From Candidatus Brevundimonas phytovorans (GTDB lineage Bacteria; Pseudomonadota; Alphaproteobacteria; Caulobacterales; Caulobacteraceae): a stretch of DNA of 64,000 nucleotides. Under the pieces are notes generated by a model. It had not been told where the DNA came from and did not search any database. It was given only the letters and a program-made list of their open reading frames with translations. The position numbers and the translations under genes are program-made. How positions within the stretch are numbered: position 1 is the first letter of the stretch; every line of letters begins with the position of its first letter. Below are positions 37,270 to 47,607 of the stretch, piece after piece. Where the stretch lies: assembly GCA_029203145.1 (NCBI GenBank), contig CP119309.1, forward strand, positions 2,195,001 to 2,259,000. The letters are read 5' to 3'.

Positions 37270-39357
37270 ATGGGCAAGCTCAAGACCGCGCTGATTTTTG
37301 GCGCCATCGCCATTCTGGGGGCGATCGCCCTCGCCGTCATCGCCCTGCATCAGGGCGAGAGCATCAGCGCCGTCTGGATCGTGGTGGCGGCGCTTTGCGT
37401 CTACGCCATCGCCTACCGCTTCTACGCCCGCTACCTGGCCGGAAAGGTCATGGGGCTGAACGCGAAACGGCCCACGCCCGCGGTGCGGCATAACGACGGG
37501 CTGGACTATGTTCCCACGCCCCGCAACGTCCTGTTCGGCCACCATTTCGCGGCCATCGCGGGCGCAGGGCCTCTGGTCGGGCCGGTGCTGGCGGCGCAGA
37601 TGGGCTATCTGCCCGGCGTCCTGTGGATTCTGGTCGGCGCGGTTCTGGCCGGGGCGGTGCAGGACATGATGGTCCTGTTCATGTCCACCCGCCGCGACGG
37701 TCGCTCGCTGGGCGACATGGTCCGCACCGAAATGGGCCCCATCCCCGGCATCATCGCCCAGGTCGGCGTGCTGATGATCATGGTCATCATTCTGGCGGTT
37801 CTGGCTCTGGTCGTGGTCAAGGCCCTGGCTGAAAGCCCGTGGGGCACCTTCACGGTGGCCGCCACCATTCCCATCGCCGTCTTCATGGGCCTCTACACCC
37901 GCTATCTGCGGCCCGGCCGCGTGGGCGAGGTCTCGGTCATCGGCGTGGTGCTGCTGATCCTCGCCATCATCGGCGGCGGTCATATCGCAGCTGATCCCTT
38001 CTGGGGTCCGGCCTTCACCCTGTCGGGCACCACCCTGGCCATCGCCATGATGGCCTATGGCTTCGTCGCCTCGGTCATTCCGGTCTGGCTGCTGCTGGCG
38101 CCGCGCGACTACCTGTCCACCTTCCTGAAGATCGGCGCCATCCTGGCCCTGGCCGTCGGCATCCTGATCGTGCGCCCCCACGTGCAGATGCCCGCCATCA
38201 CCCCCTTCATCGACGGCAGCGGCCCGGTCTTCGCCGGCGCCCTCTTCCCCTTCCTCTTCATCACGATTGCTTGCGGCGCCGTCTCGGGCTTCCACGCCCT
38301 GATCTCCTCGGGCACCACGCCCAAGCTGCTGGAGAACGAGAACCAGATCCCGCTGATCGGCTATGGCGCCATGCTGTGTGAGAGCTTCGTGGCCATCATG
38401 GCCCTGATCGCCGCCACCGTGCTGGACCCGGCCGTCTACTTCGCCATGAACAGCCCGGTCTCGGTCATCGGCGACAACGCCGCCTCCGCCGCCGCCGCCG
38501 TGGCCCAGTGGGGCTTCCACATCACTCCGGCTGAACTGGAGCAACTGGCCCGCGACGTGGGCGAGCACTCCATCCTGTCGCGTGCGGGCGGCGCCCCGAC
38601 CCTGGCCGTCGGCATGGCCCACATCCTGTCGGGCATCATCGGCGGCAAGGCCATGATGGCCTTCTGGTACCACTTCGCCATCCTGTTCGAGGCCCTGTTC
38701 ATCCTGACCACGGTCGACGCCGGCACCCGCGTCTGCCGCTTCATGATCCAGGACCTGCTGGGCGTGGCCGTGCCGAAAATGCGCGAGACCAAGTCCTGGA
38801 CCGCCAACGTCGTGGCCACGGCCCTGACGGTCAGCCTGTGGGGCTACTTCCTCTACACCGGCGTGGTCGATCCCCTGGGCGGCATCAACAGCCTGTGGCC
38901 GCTGTTCGGCATCGCCAACCAGATGCTGGCCGCCGTCGCCCTGATCCTGGGCACCGTCGTCCTGTTCAAGATGAAGCGCGAGCGCTTCGCCTGGGCCACG
39001 GCCATCCCGGCGGTCTGGCTGCTGATCTGCACCCTGACGGCGGGCTTCCAGAAGCTGCTGCACCCCGACGTCAAGATCGGCTTTCTGGCCCATGCCCGGA
39101 AGTATCAGGACGCCCTGACCGCCGGCGACCTGCTGGCCCCGGCCAAGACGGCGGGCGACATGCACCGGATCATCATCAACGACTACGTCAACTCGGCCCT
39201 GACGGCGGGCTTCCTGTTCGTGGTCCTGACCATGGTGGTCTATGGCGTCCGCGCCTGCCTCAAGGCCCGCCAGAACAGCCAGCCCACCGTGGTCGAGCAG
39301 CCCGCCGCCCATGAGCTGACGCTGGAGGACGAAGCCATGGACACGGCCCGTGCCTAG
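37270..39357 (+). CDS. cstA: Carbon starvation protein A, peptide/pyruvate transporter family
   Basis: A 695-residue inner-membrane protein with about 16-18 helices. CstA family hallmarks are the early YARYLAGKVMGLNAKRPTPA, the segment DYVPTPRNVLFGHHFAAIAG with AGPLVGPVLAAQMGYLPG, then SGFHALISSGTTPKLLENEN and LWPLFGIANQMLAA. E. coli homologues import pyruvate or peptides under carbon starvation. The ATG at 37270 has CGGAGGACC upstream. A 135-base gap to purT probably holds its own promoter. It overlaps the small partner gene by 8 bases. Confidence 0.95.
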   Translation: MGKLKTALIFGAIAILGAIALAVIALHQGESISAVWIVVAALCVYAIAYRFYARYLAGKVMGLNAKRPTPAVRHNDGLDYVPTPRNVLFGHHFAAIAGAGPLVGPVLAAQMGYLPGVLWILVGAVLAGAVQDMMVLFMSTRRDGRSLGDMVRTEMGPIPGIIAQVGVLMIMVIILAVLALVVVKALAESPWGTFTVAATIPIAVFMGLYTRYLRPGRVGEVSVIGVVLLILAIIGGGHIAADPFWGPAFTLSGTTLAIAMMAYGFVASVIPVWLLLAPRDYLSTFLKIGAILALAVGILIVRPHVQMPAITPFIDGSGPVFAGALFPFLFITIACGAVSGFHALISSGTTPKLLENENQIPLIGYGAMLCESFVAIMALIAATVLDPAVYFAMNSPVSVIGDNAASAAAAVAQWGFHITPAELEQLARDVGEHSILSRAGGAPTLAVGMAHILSGIIGGKAMMAFWYHFAILFEALFILTTVDAGTRVCRFMIQDLLGVAVPKMRETKSWTANVVATALTVSLWGYFLYTGVVDPLGGINSLWPLFGIANQMLAAVALILGTVVLFKMKRERFAWATAIPAVWLLICTLTAGFQKLLHPDVKIGFLAHARKYQDALTAGDLLAPAKTAGDMHRIIINDYVNSALTAGFLFVVLTMVVYGVRACLKARQNSQPTVVEQPAAHELTLEDEAMDTARA

Positions 39358-39595
39358 ACCCTCTGCCCCGGCTGACAACGCAGACCTGCTCTGCGTCTGC
39401 CGCGACACACTGGTGCGGTGGGGCAAGGACGCCCGCCGCACCGCCAGCCTCATGGTCGGCCAGCCCGACTATGAGGTCTATGTCGCCCACGCCGAGGCGA
39501 CGCATCCCGACCAGCCGCCGCTGGACCGCACCGCCTTCTTCCGCCTGCATGAGCAGAGACGCTTCGGCGCGGGCGGCGCTTTCCGCTGCTGCTGA
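39350..39595 (+). CDS. YbdD/YjiX family protein (DUF466)
   Basis: An 81-residue protein of the family encoded next to cstA-type transporters in many bacteria (cstA-ybdD, btsT-yjiX in E. coli). The core SLMVGQPDYEVYVAHAEATH with a following HPDQP matches. Two Cys in LLCVCRD and two at the C-terminal end are notable. It begins with a GTG inside the cstA reading end. Function is unproven; the pairing suggests it assists the transporter. Confidence 0.88.
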   Translation: MPRPSAPADNADLLCVCRDTLVRWGKDARRTASLMVGQPDYEVYVAHAEATHPDQPPLDRTAFFRLHEQRRFGAGGAFRCC

Positions 39596-39710
39596 CAGCC
39601 CGACGGTTACGTCCGAACACACCTTGTTATGGCGACGGGGTTGAATCACAGCGCCGATCGTCCGAGTAAGGCTCCCAATCGAAATCGCCCTTGCTCAGGA
39701 GACCTCCCCC

Positions 39711-40717
<1,007 letters not shown>

Positions 40718-40718
<1 letters not shown>

Positions 40719-41212
40719 TGCGAAGCAGAGCAGTTCTCCTCGCCGTTACCTTTCTTGGGCTAACGTGCGGGGAGGCTGCCCTAGCTGATGATTCCACCAA
40801 GATCGCTGGCATCAGAATCGGCGATGAACGTAGCGTTGCACTTAGGATCCTCGGCGCAGGCACATCAGTTGCAGCCCTAGAACAGGGATGGGGTGATGAG
40901 GTCGCGTGGAACAGTCATGGGACTAGCATCCAGATTTGCAAAAATCGGGTGGTTGCAGTCAGCCAAGACCTTCCGGGCGGGTTCCATGAATTCACCCGCT
41001 TGGTGAAAGGTGAGAGTGACATCAGAGGCACCCCCTTGATGGATACTCTCAATGGTCTCTCGCAGAGCGGAGAAAACAGCACTCTGGCGGCCCGATGGTC
41101 CGCGGGTGGCAACGTCTTCCGCCTTGCGATCTGGGTGAGCAACCAAAGCCCGCCTAAAATTTCTAAACAAATCCATTGGACCGAAGCCTGTCTCGATAGG
41201 CAAAGCGAGTAG
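40718..41212 (+). CDS. Exported hypothetical protein inserted between gap and pgk
   Basis: A 164-residue protein with a signal peptide (AVLLAVTFLGLTCGEAALAD). Its mature part has a short strand/helix pattern and two Cys (IQICKNR, TEACLDR). I recognise no family. The codon use differs plainly from its neighbours: AGA, CTA, TTG, AAA and other A/T-ending codons are frequent and local GC is lower. It starts in the gap stop (TAATG) and ends three bases before pgk, so it keeps the operon's continuity. These signs suggest a horizontally acquired insertion. Confidence 0.75.
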
Positions 41213-41215
41213 AGC

Positions 41216-42409
41216 ATGACCTTCCGCACCCTCGACGATGCCGCTGACCTGTCCGGCCGGACCGCTCTGGTCCGCGTGGACTTCAACGTGCCGATGGAGG
41301 GGGGCAAGGTCACGGACGACACCCGTCTGAAGGCCGCCCTGCCGACCATCCACCGCCTGCGCGAGGCGGGCGCCAAGGTGGTGCTGCTGGCCCACTTCGA
41401 CCGTCCCAAGGGCGAGCGCGTGCCGTCGATGAGCCTGCGCCCCGTGGTCGAGCCGCTGGAACTGCTGCTGCACGGCCCCGTCCGTTTCGCCGACGACTGC
41501 GTGGGCGCTGAGGCCAAGGCGGCCGTGGCCGACCTCGACGCGGGCGGCGTGCTGCTGCTGGAGAACGTCCGCTTCCACAAGGGCGAGGAAAAGAACGACC
41601 CGGCCTTCGCCGCCCAACTGGCCGAACTGGGCGACCTCTACGTCAACGACGCCTTCTCGGCCGCGCACCGCGCCCACGCCTCGACGGAAGGGTTGGCCCG
41701 CCTGCTGCCCGCCTACGCCGGTTGCGCCATGGCCCGCGAACTCTCGGCGCTCGACGCCGCTCTCGGCAGCCCGCAGAAGCCCGTCATCGGCATCGTCGGC
41801 GGCGCCAAGGTCTCGACCAAGCTGGACCTGCTGAAGAACCTGGTCGCCAAGCTGGACTACCTGGCCATCGGCGGCGGCATGGCCAACACCTTCCTGCACG
41901 CCCAGGGCGTCGATGTCGGCGGTTCGCTCTGTGAAAAAGACCTGGCCGCCACCGCGCTCGAGATCATCGAGGAAGCCCGTCAGAAGGGCTGTGAGCTGCT
42001 GCTGCCGGTCGATGTCGTGGTGGCCAAGGGCGTCAAGCCGGGCATCGAGTCTGGCGTGCGCGCCCTGGACCGCATCGCCAGCGACGACCTGATCCTGGAC
42101 GCCGGTCCTGAAACCGTCGCCCGCCTGGCCCGCGCCATGGACCTGTCGAAGACCCTGATCTGGAACGGCCCGCTCGGCGTGTTCGAGGTCCCGCCCTTCG
42201 ACAAGGCCACCGTGGCCGCCGCCCAGCACGCCGCTGAACTGGCCAAGGCCGGCAAGCTGGTCGCCGTTGCCGGGGGCGGCGACACCGTCTCGGCCCTGAA
42301 CCACGCCGGCACGGCCGACGACATGACCTTCGTCTCCACCGCGGGCGGCGCCTTCCTGGAATGGATGGAAGGCAAGGTCCTGCCGGGCGTCGAGGCCCTG
42401 CGGGTCTGA
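41216..42409 (+). CDS. pgk: Phosphoglycerate kinase
   Basis: A 397-residue two-domain glycolytic kinase moving phosphate from 1,3-bisphosphoglycerate to ADP. The signature RTALVRVDFNVPMEGGKV, AHFDRPKGERVPSMSLRPV, ENVRFHKGEEKNDP, the hinge IGIVGGAKVSTKL and the C-terminal WNGPLGVFEVPPFDKAT and GGGDTVSAL blocks are intact. ATG at 41216, three bases after the preceding gene's stop. Confidence 0.98.
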   Translation: MTFRTLDDAADLSGRTALVRVDFNVPMEGGKVTDDTRLKAALPTIHRLREAGAKVVLLAHFDRPKGERVPSMSLRPVVEPLELLLHGPVRFADDCVGAEAKAAVADLDAGGVLLLENVRFHKGEEKNDPAFAAQLAELGDLYVNDAFSAAHRAHASTEGLARLLPAYAGCAMARELSALDAALGSPQKPVIGIVGGAKVSTKLDLLKNLVAKLDYLAIGGGMANTFLHAQGVDVGGSLCEKDLAATALEIIEEARQKGCELLLPVDVVVAKGVKPGIESGVRALDRIASDDLILDAGPETVARLARAMDLSKTLIWNGPLGVFEVPPFDKATVAAAQHAAELAKAGKLVAVAGGGDTVSALNHAGTADDMTFVSTAGGAFLEWMEGKVLPGVEALRV

Positions 42410-42416
42410 CCGGCCT

Positions 42417-42650
42417 CTAGCGCGCGGCGCCCGGTCGTCGCGCGCCGCCGCCGGGATAGGGATTATCGCAGGCGTCGCGCCCTGCGGCCTCGGCTGGCGA
42501 AGCGCTGCAAACCGGCAGATCGCAGCGCGACGACTGACGGCAGGCGCTCTGCGTCATACCTTGCGCCGTGCCCCGCCAGTCCATGCTGACGCCCTGAGCG
42601 CACCCGGACAGAAGCGGCGTCAAGACCGCAATGATTGCCATTCGTCGCAT
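42417..42650 (-). CDS. Small putative lipoprotein
   Basis: A 77-residue protein with a lipobox-type signal (IIAVLTPLLSGCAQG). The mature part carries several Cys (ACRQSSRCDLPVC, and DACDNPYPGG) and a Pro/Gly/Arg-rich tail. It is convergent with pgk and divergent from fba. AGGGTAGGG precedes the start. No family is recognised. Confidence 0.65.
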   Translation of the reverse strand: MRRMAIIAVLTPLLSGCAQGVSMDWRGTAQGMTQSACRQSSRCDLPVCSASPAEAAGRDACDNPYPGGGARRPGAAR

Positions 42651-42802
42651 ACCCTACCCTCGACAGACCTGCGTTATGCAACGCCTGCCGCATCTCGCCC
42701 TGATTGGCAAGGCGGGGCCGCATTGGTCCTGTAACCCGGCGTGACTTCCTCGCCCCTCCGGGCTAAAGCCTCGCAAAACAATATCGGTTCAGGAGACTAC
42801 CC

Positions 42803-43867
42803 ATGGCGCGCATCACGCTGCGACAGCTGCTCGACCACGCGGCGGAACATGACTACGGCCTGCCCGCCTACAACATCAACAACATGGAGCAGGGTCTGGC
42901 GATCATGGAGGCGGCCCACGAGGTCAACGCCCCGGTCATCATCCAGGCCTCGCGCGGCGCCCGCAGCTACGCCAACGACATCATCCTGGCCAAGCTGATC
43001 GACGGCCTGGCCGAGCTCTATCCGCACATCCCGGTCTGCATGCACCAGGACCACGGCAACGGCCCGGCGACCTGCGCCACCGCCATCCAGTACGGCTTCA
43101 CCTCGGTGATGATGGACGGCTCGCTGGAAGAAGACGCCAAGACCCCCGCCTCGTATGAATACAACGTCGACGTCACCCGTCGCGTCACCGAGATGGCCCA
43201 CTCCTGCGGCGTCTCGGTCGAGGGTGAACTGGGCGTGCTCGGCTCGCTGGAAACCGGCATGGGCGAGGCCGAAGACGGCCACGGCTTCGAAGGCAAGCTG
43301 GACCACTCGCAACTGCTGACCGACCCGGATCAGGCCGTCGACTTCGTCAAGGCCACCAAGGTCGACGCCCTCGCTATCGCCATGGGCACCTCGCACGGCG
43401 CCTACAAGTTCACGCGCCAGCCCGACGGCGACGTCCTGGCCATGAACGTGATCGAGGAAATCCACCGCCGCCTGCCCAACACCCACCTGGTGATGCACGG
43501 CTCGTCCTCGGTGCCGCAGGACCTGCAGGACATCATCAACGCCTACGGCGGTCAGATGCCCCAGACCTGGGGCGTGCCGGTCGAAGAGATCCAGCGCGGC
43601 ATCAAGCACGGCGTGCGCAAGATCAACATCGACACCGACAACCGCATGGCCATCACCGGCGCCATCCGCAAGGTTCTGGCCGAGAAGCCCAGCGAGTTCG
43701 ATCCGCGCGCCTATCTGAAGCCCGCCAAGGAAGCCATGCGCAAGCTGTGCATCGAGCGCTACCAGCAGTTCGGCTGCGAAGGCCAGGCGTCCAAGATCAA
43801 GCCCCTGTCCACCGCCCAGATGGCCAAGCGCTACGCCGCCGGCGAACTGGACCCGCGCATCGGCTGA
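42803..43867 (+). CDS. fba: Fructose-bisphosphate aldolase, class II
   Basis: A Zn-dependent class II aldolase of 354 residues, cleaving or forming fructose 1,6-bisphosphate (Calvin-type subfamily). Visible are YGLPAYNINNMEQG, IQASRGARSY, the metal-binding HQDHGNG, GFTSVMMDGSLEED, VEGELGVLG, and MGTSHGAYKF with HGSSSVPQD. The ATG at 42803 has CAGGAGAC upstream. It completes the tkt-gap-pgk-fba group of sugar-phosphate genes on the plus strand. Confidence 0.97.
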   Translation: MARITLRQLLDHAAEHDYGLPAYNINNMEQGLAIMEAAHEVNAPVIIQASRGARSYANDIILAKLIDGLAELYPHIPVCMHQDHGNGPATCATAIQYGFTSVMMDGSLEEDAKTPASYEYNVDVTRRVTEMAHSCGVSVEGELGVLGSLETGMGEAEDGHGFEGKLDHSQLLTDPDQAVDFVKATKVDALAIAMGTSHGAYKFTRQPDGDVLAMNVIEEIHRRLPNTHLVMHGSSSVPQDLQDIINAYGGQMPQTWGVPVEEIQRGIKHGVRKINIDTDNRMAITGAIRKVLAEKPSEFDPRAYLKPAKEAMRKLCIERYQQFGCEGQASKIKPLSTAQMAKRYAAGELDPRIG

Positions 43868-43890
43868 TCAGCTCATCGCCGCCCGCTCTC

Positions 43891-44050
43891 GATCCTCCCC
43901 CGCTTGCGGGGGAGGGGGACCACATAGTGGTGGAGGGGGCGGCCACAGACGCAGCGTTCAATAGCAGGAGGCGACGCCAGACCTCGCCCCCTCCACCATG
44001 CTGCGCATGGTCCCCCTCCCCCGTTGCGCTACGCTCCTCGGGGGAGGATT
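43891..44050. repeat. Palindromic repeat, family A (full copy)
   Basis: Ends GATCCTCCCCCG and GGGGGAGGAT, inner CCACATAGTGG and CCACCATGCTGCGCATGG. It lies between the convergent fba and DUF2799 genes. Confidence 0.85.
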
Positions 44051-44063
44051 AGTCGCTCTTTGA

Positions 44064-44702
44064 TCACCACACCCCGTAGCGCCCGCCGACGGCGCCGATC
44101 ACCGCCCGCGCCTCGATTTCGGCGTAGCGCAGTTCTTCCTCGGCCTGTCGCGCATCGCGGCGCGCCTCCTGAAGTTCGCCGCGCACCTCGCGGATACGCT
44201 CGCGAATGCGCTCGCGCTGCTCGTCCGTCAGGCCGTCCTGCCGCAGTTCGCGCTGCTTGGCCTCCAGCTTGTCCTCGCGGTCGTTGATCCGGCTGACGGC
44301 CGCGTTCAGCGCGCTTTCCGCCGAGGACACCGCCTGCTCGACGACATAGATTCGCCGTCCGTCCTGATAGGCCGGCAGGAAGTCACGCTCTTCGGCAAGC
44401 GAGCAGACCCCGCCATAGCTGTTCCCCTGCCGCCCCTGCCGGAAACCGCTCTCCCAGGTGCAATAGGTCCGCAGTCCGTCGTCCCGCGCCGAAAGATAGG
44501 CGCTCATGTTCGGCGCCACCCCATACTTGGCGCAAGCCTTGGCATGGTCGTCCACGCGACTGACCTGATGCCCCGCCGCCCCGTCGCGCCAACCCTGCCC
44601 GCCCCAGTCGCCGACCAGGCACTGGTCCTCGCTCATGGTGGCGCAACCCGACAGCAGAACCACGCCCGTAGCGGCGACAGCGGCGGCGATCAAAAACTTC
44701 AT
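44064..44702 (-). CDS. DUF2799-type lipoprotein with C-terminal coiled coil
   Basis: A 212-residue lipoprotein: signal ATGVVLLSGCATMSEDQC with the lipobox LLSGC. The N-terminal mature domain (DWGGQGWRDGAAGH, DHAKACAKYGVAPN, LRTYCTWESGFRQG) matches the DUF2799 domain in which W, C and aromatic residues recur. Residues ~120-195 form a long Arg/Glu-rich coiled coil, unusual for the short domain. It is divergent from rluD. The function is unknown; an envelope role is likely. Confidence 0.85.
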   Translation of the reverse strand: MKFLIAAAVAATGVVLLSGCATMSEDQCLVGDWGGQGWRDGAAGHQVSRVDDHAKACAKYGVAPNMSAYLSARDDGLRTYCTWESGFRQGRQGNSYGGVCSLAEERDFLPAYQDGRRIYVVEQAVSSAESALNAAVSRINDREDKLEAKQRELRQDGLTDEQRERIRERIREVRGELQEARRDARQAEEELRYAEIEARAVIGAVGGRYGVW

Positions 44703-44781
44703 CCCGGCCTCTCCCAAGGCATTTCGAGCTGCGACCAAGGACCGATGAAGCCTCGCCCCGCAAGCCATGCTATTTCGCCCT

Positions 44782-45783
44782 ATGGCCGATGAACCCTTGC
44801 TGACGGAAGACGACGACGCAGAAATGCTTGAGGCGCGCATCGACGCGCCCGGCGTCCGTCTCGACAAGGCCCTGGCCGCCGCCTTCCCCACCCTTTCGCG
44901 CGCCCGGCTTCAGGCCTTGCTGGCCGAGGGCGCCGTGCGCCGCGACGGCCAGCCGATCACCAGCGGTTCGGCCAAGGCGCAGGCCGGCCTCTACGCTGTC
45001 ATCATGCCGCCGGTCGTGGCCGCCACGCCCCAGCCCGAGGCCATCCCCCTGACGGTTCTGTTCGAGGACGCCGACCTGATCGTCATCGACAAGGCCCCCG
45101 GCATGGCCGCCCATCCGGCCCCCGGCTGCGAGACCGGCACCCTGGTCAACGCCCTCCTGGCCCACTGCGGCGACACCCTGTCAGGCATTGGCGGCGTGGC
45201 CCGCCCCGGCATCGTCCACCGCCTCGACAAGGACACCTCGGGCGTCATGGTCGCCGCCAAGTCCGACCGCGCCCACGCAGGGCTGTCCGCCCTGTTCGCC
45301 GCCCACGACATCGAGCGCACCTACATCGCCCTGACGCGCGGCGCGCCCTCCCCCGAGAAGGGCCGCATCCAGACCCAGATCGGCCGCTCCAACAGCGACC
45401 GCAAGAAGATGGCCGTACTCAAAAGCGGCGGTCGCGAGGCCATCACCGACTATGTGGTGCAGAAGACCTTCGGCCAGCCCGCCAAGGCCTCCAGCGCCCC
45501 GCTCGCCGCCCGCGTCGCCTGCACCCTGCACACCGGCCGCACCCACCAGATCCGCGTCCACCTGGCGTCCAAGGGTTCGCCCCTGCTCGGCGACCCCGTC
45601 TACGGCTCGGGCAGCCCCGCCGCCCCCGTCCGCGCCGCCGTCGCCGAGGTCGGCCTGACCCGCCAGGCCCTGCACGCCGCCGTCCTCGGCTTCGTCCACC
45701 CGGTGACGGGTCAGGCCCTGCGCTTCGAAACCGCCCCGCCCGAGGATATGCGGCGGCTGGAAGAACTTTTGTCAGCGCTGTGA
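44782..45783 (+). CDS. rluD: RluD-type 23S rRNA pseudouridine synthase
   Basis: A pseudouridine synthase of the RluA/RluD family, modifying 23S rRNA (RluD: helix 69). About 333 residues: an N-terminal S4 RNA-binding domain (APGVRLDKALAAAFPTLSRARLQALLAEG), then the catalytic domain with Asp in VHRLDKDTSGVMVAAKS and the C-terminal HTGRTHQIRVHLAS. The ATG at 44782 was chosen; an in-frame ATG at 44767 is equally weak in ribosome site. The stop overlaps the next gene as GTGA. Confidence 0.92.
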   Translation: MADEPLLTEDDDAEMLEARIDAPGVRLDKALAAAFPTLSRARLQALLAEGAVRRDGQPITSGSAKAQAGLYAVIMPPVVAATPQPEAIPLTVLFEDADLIVIDKAPGMAAHPAPGCETGTLVNALLAHCGDTLSGIGGVARPGIVHRLDKDTSGVMVAAKSDRAHAGLSALFAAHDIERTYIALTRGAPSPEKGRIQTQIGRSNSDRKKMAVLKSGGREAITDYVVQKTFGQPAKASSAPLAARVACTLHTGRTHQIRVHLASKGSPLLGDPVYGSGSPAAPVRAAVAEVGLTRQALHAAVLGFVHPVTGQALRFETAPPEDMRRLEELLSAL

Positions 45784-46484
45784 AGCAACTCCCGGCAGCC
45801 ACTATCGCCATGACGCTCCTGCTTTCGGCCTGCGGCGCCGCGCCCGAGCCTTGGCAGGGAAAGGCAGGCTCCGCACAGCCCAATGCCGCGGGTCTGGTTT
45901 CCCTGCCCTGCAACGGTTCGACGCCGCTCGAACCGACAGAAACCTACTACTGCCGCAAGGATCGGCACTTCATGCGCCCCGCCGCGCGTGACGCCCTCGT
46001 CGAATCAGCACGCTACATGGCCGACCTCTATCCCGGCGAGAAGCTGCGCTTCATGGATGCATCCGGCGCCGCAGGGATAACGCCCCTCCCGCCCCATCGC
46101 AGCCACGGCGACGGGCGCCAGATTGATCTGGCCCTCTATTACACCGACTCCGCCGGCAAGCCGCTTCAGCGCTTCCCCGATACGTCACGGTACGGCGGCT
46201 TCTGGCCCGCCGAACCGCCCCGGCCGGGTGAGGAGATCGCCTGCCCCGACGGCCGCAAGGGCTCGGCGGAGAAGCCCGATCCTCCTGCCGACCGGCCTTG
46301 GCGGCTGGACGAAGCCCGCACCTCGGCCCTGATCCGGCATCTGGCGGCGGACCCTCGCGTGAAACGGATTCTGATCGAACCGCATCTGGAACGCCGGCTG
46401 GGCTTCTGGGGCCACCCCAAACTTCGCTTCGCGGGATGCCAGGCGGCCCGCCACGACGACCATCTTCACGTGGATTTCCATTAA
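45780..46484 (+). CDS. LAS-type metallopeptidase lipoprotein (MepA/M15-like)
   Basis: A 234-residue envelope protein with a lipobox-type signal (TIAMTLLLSACGAAP). Zinc-site motifs HRSHGDGRQIDLALYY and HDDHLHVDFH match the H-x(6)-D and H-x-H pattern of LAS-fold peptidases such as murein endopeptidase MepA. It is therefore a candidate peptidoglycan hydrolase anchored in the membrane. GTG start coupled to the rluD stop. The exact family is uncertain because the middle (GFWPAEPPRPGEEIACPDG) is divergent. Confidence 0.75.
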   Translation: MKQLPAATIAMTLLLSACGAAPEPWQGKAGSAQPNAAGLVSLPCNGSTPLEPTETYYCRKDRHFMRPAARDALVESARYMADLYPGEKLRFMDASGAAGITPLPPHRSHGDGRQIDLALYYTDSAGKPLQRFPDTSRYGGFWPAEPPRPGEEIACPDGRKGSAEKPDPPADRPWRLDEARTSALIRHLAADPRVKRILIEPHLERRLGFWGHPKLRFAGCQAARHDDHLHVDFH

Positions 46485-46495
46485 ATCCCGGCGAT

Positions 46496-46524
46496 TTGAT
46501 CCGCAACACACACTGTGCTAATAA
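46496..46524 (+). promoter_or_regulatory. Likely housekeeping promoter of rpoH
   Basis: TTGATC (-35) and TAATAA (-10) are separated by exactly 17 bases, starting 12 bases after the preceding gene's stop. This would give a leader of about 170 bases before the rpoH ATG. Confidence 0.6.
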
Positions 46525-46529
46525 GCCTT

Positions 46530-46598
46530 CACCCGATACGGGTGGCTTGGGAGCCACAGTCACGCTCTCGTGTGACGATCCGCCTCTACACAAGGCGG
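46530..46598 (+). promoter_or_regulatory. Structured rpoH 5' leader (hairpin series)
   Basis: Four small stems line up: CACCC/GGGTG (46530-46544), GTGGCT/AGCCAC (46542-46557), GTCAC/GTGAC (46559-46576) and CCGCCT/AGGCGG (46580-46598). The first two share bases and so exclude each other. The rpoH mRNA of many proteobacteria is thermally controlled by leader structure; a role here is an inference. Confidence 0.5.
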
Positions 46599-46702
46599 CA
46601 ACCCATACCCATCTGATCGGTTGAGGGGTGAGGCGATGGCGCACGCATGTGGTCAGAGCCGTGGCGCCTGCTCTTTGCTTTCGGTCGGAGGGACCACGTC
46701 TA

Positions 46703-47587
46703 ATGGCTAACTCGACACTCGCGGTGATGTCGCCTGAACAGGGACTGTCGCGCTATCTCACGGAAATCCGCAAGTTTCCGATGCTCACCAAGGACGAGGA
46801 GTTCATGCTCGCCAAGCGTTGGAGCGAGCACCAGGACCCCGAAGCGGCCCACCGCCTCGTCACCTCTCACCTTCGTCTCGTGGCCAAGATCGCCATGGGG
46901 TATCGCGGCTACGGCCTGCCGATCGGCGAAGTGATTTCAGAGGGCAACGTCGGCCTGATGCAGGCCGTGAAGAAATTCGATCCCGACAAGGGCTTCCGCC
47001 TGGCCACCTACGCCATGTGGTGGATTCGCGCCTCGATTCAGGAATACATCCTGCGCTCCTGGTCGCTCGTGAAGATGGGCACCACCGCCGCGCAGAAGAA
47101 GCTCTTCTTCAACCTGCGCAAGGCCAAGAGCCAGATTTCTGCGTTTGAAGAGGGCGACCTGCGTCCCGAACACCTCGCCGCAATCGCCACCAAGCTGGGC
47201 GTGTCCGAGGAAGAAGTCACCAACATGAACCGCCGCCTCGGCGGCGACGCCTCGCTGAACGCGCCCCTGCGCGCCGACGGCGAAAGCGAGTGGCAGGACT
47301 GGCTGGCCGACGACAATGCGGTGTCTCAGGAAACGGCTCTGGCCGATTCCGAGGAAAAATCCATCCGCATGAGCCTGCTGGAAGAAGCCATGCAGGAACT
47401 GACCGAGCGCGAGAAGCACATCCTCACGGAACGCCGCCTCAAGGACGATCCCGTCACGCTGGAAGAACTCGCCGGCCAGTACGGCGTCAGCCGCGAACGC
47501 GTGCGTCAGATCGAGGTCCGCGCCTTCGAGAAACTGCAGAAAGCCATGCGCGCCGCCGCTGAAGAGCGGAATCTGGTCGACGCGTAA
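46703..47587 (+). CDS. rpoH: RNA polymerase sigma-32 factor
   Basis: The heat-shock sigma factor, 294 residues. Region 2 reads RYLTEIRKFPMLTKDEEFML and AYAMWWIRASIQEYILRSWS, and the RpoH box region (AAQKKLFFNLRKAK) is intact. Region 4 has TLEELAGQYGVSRERVRQIE. The ATG at 46703 starts MANSTLAVMSPEQGLSRYL as in alphaproteobacterial RpoH and has GGAGGG upstream; a longer open frame from 46628 is not family-like. Confidence 0.97.
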   Translation: MANSTLAVMSPEQGLSRYLTEIRKFPMLTKDEEFMLAKRWSEHQDPEAAHRLVTSHLRLVAKIAMGYRGYGLPIGEVISEGNVGLMQAVKKFDPDKGFRLATYAMWWIRASIQEYILRSWSLVKMGTTAAQKKLFFNLRKAKSQISAFEEGDLRPEHLAAIATKLGVSEEEVTNMNRRLGGDASLNAPLRADGESEWQDWLADDNAVSQETALADSEEKSIRMSLLEEAMQELTEREKHILTERRLKDDPVTLEELAGQYGVSRERVRQIEVRAFEKLQKAMRAAAEERNLVDA

Positions 47588-47607
47588 GCGCGCTCATAAA
47601 TCTCACC

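Noticed and set aside
37189..39453. A 754-codon minus-strand frame opposite cstA
   Set aside because: Shadow of cstA; Asp/His/Gly-rich low-complexity translation, no ribosome site or domain.
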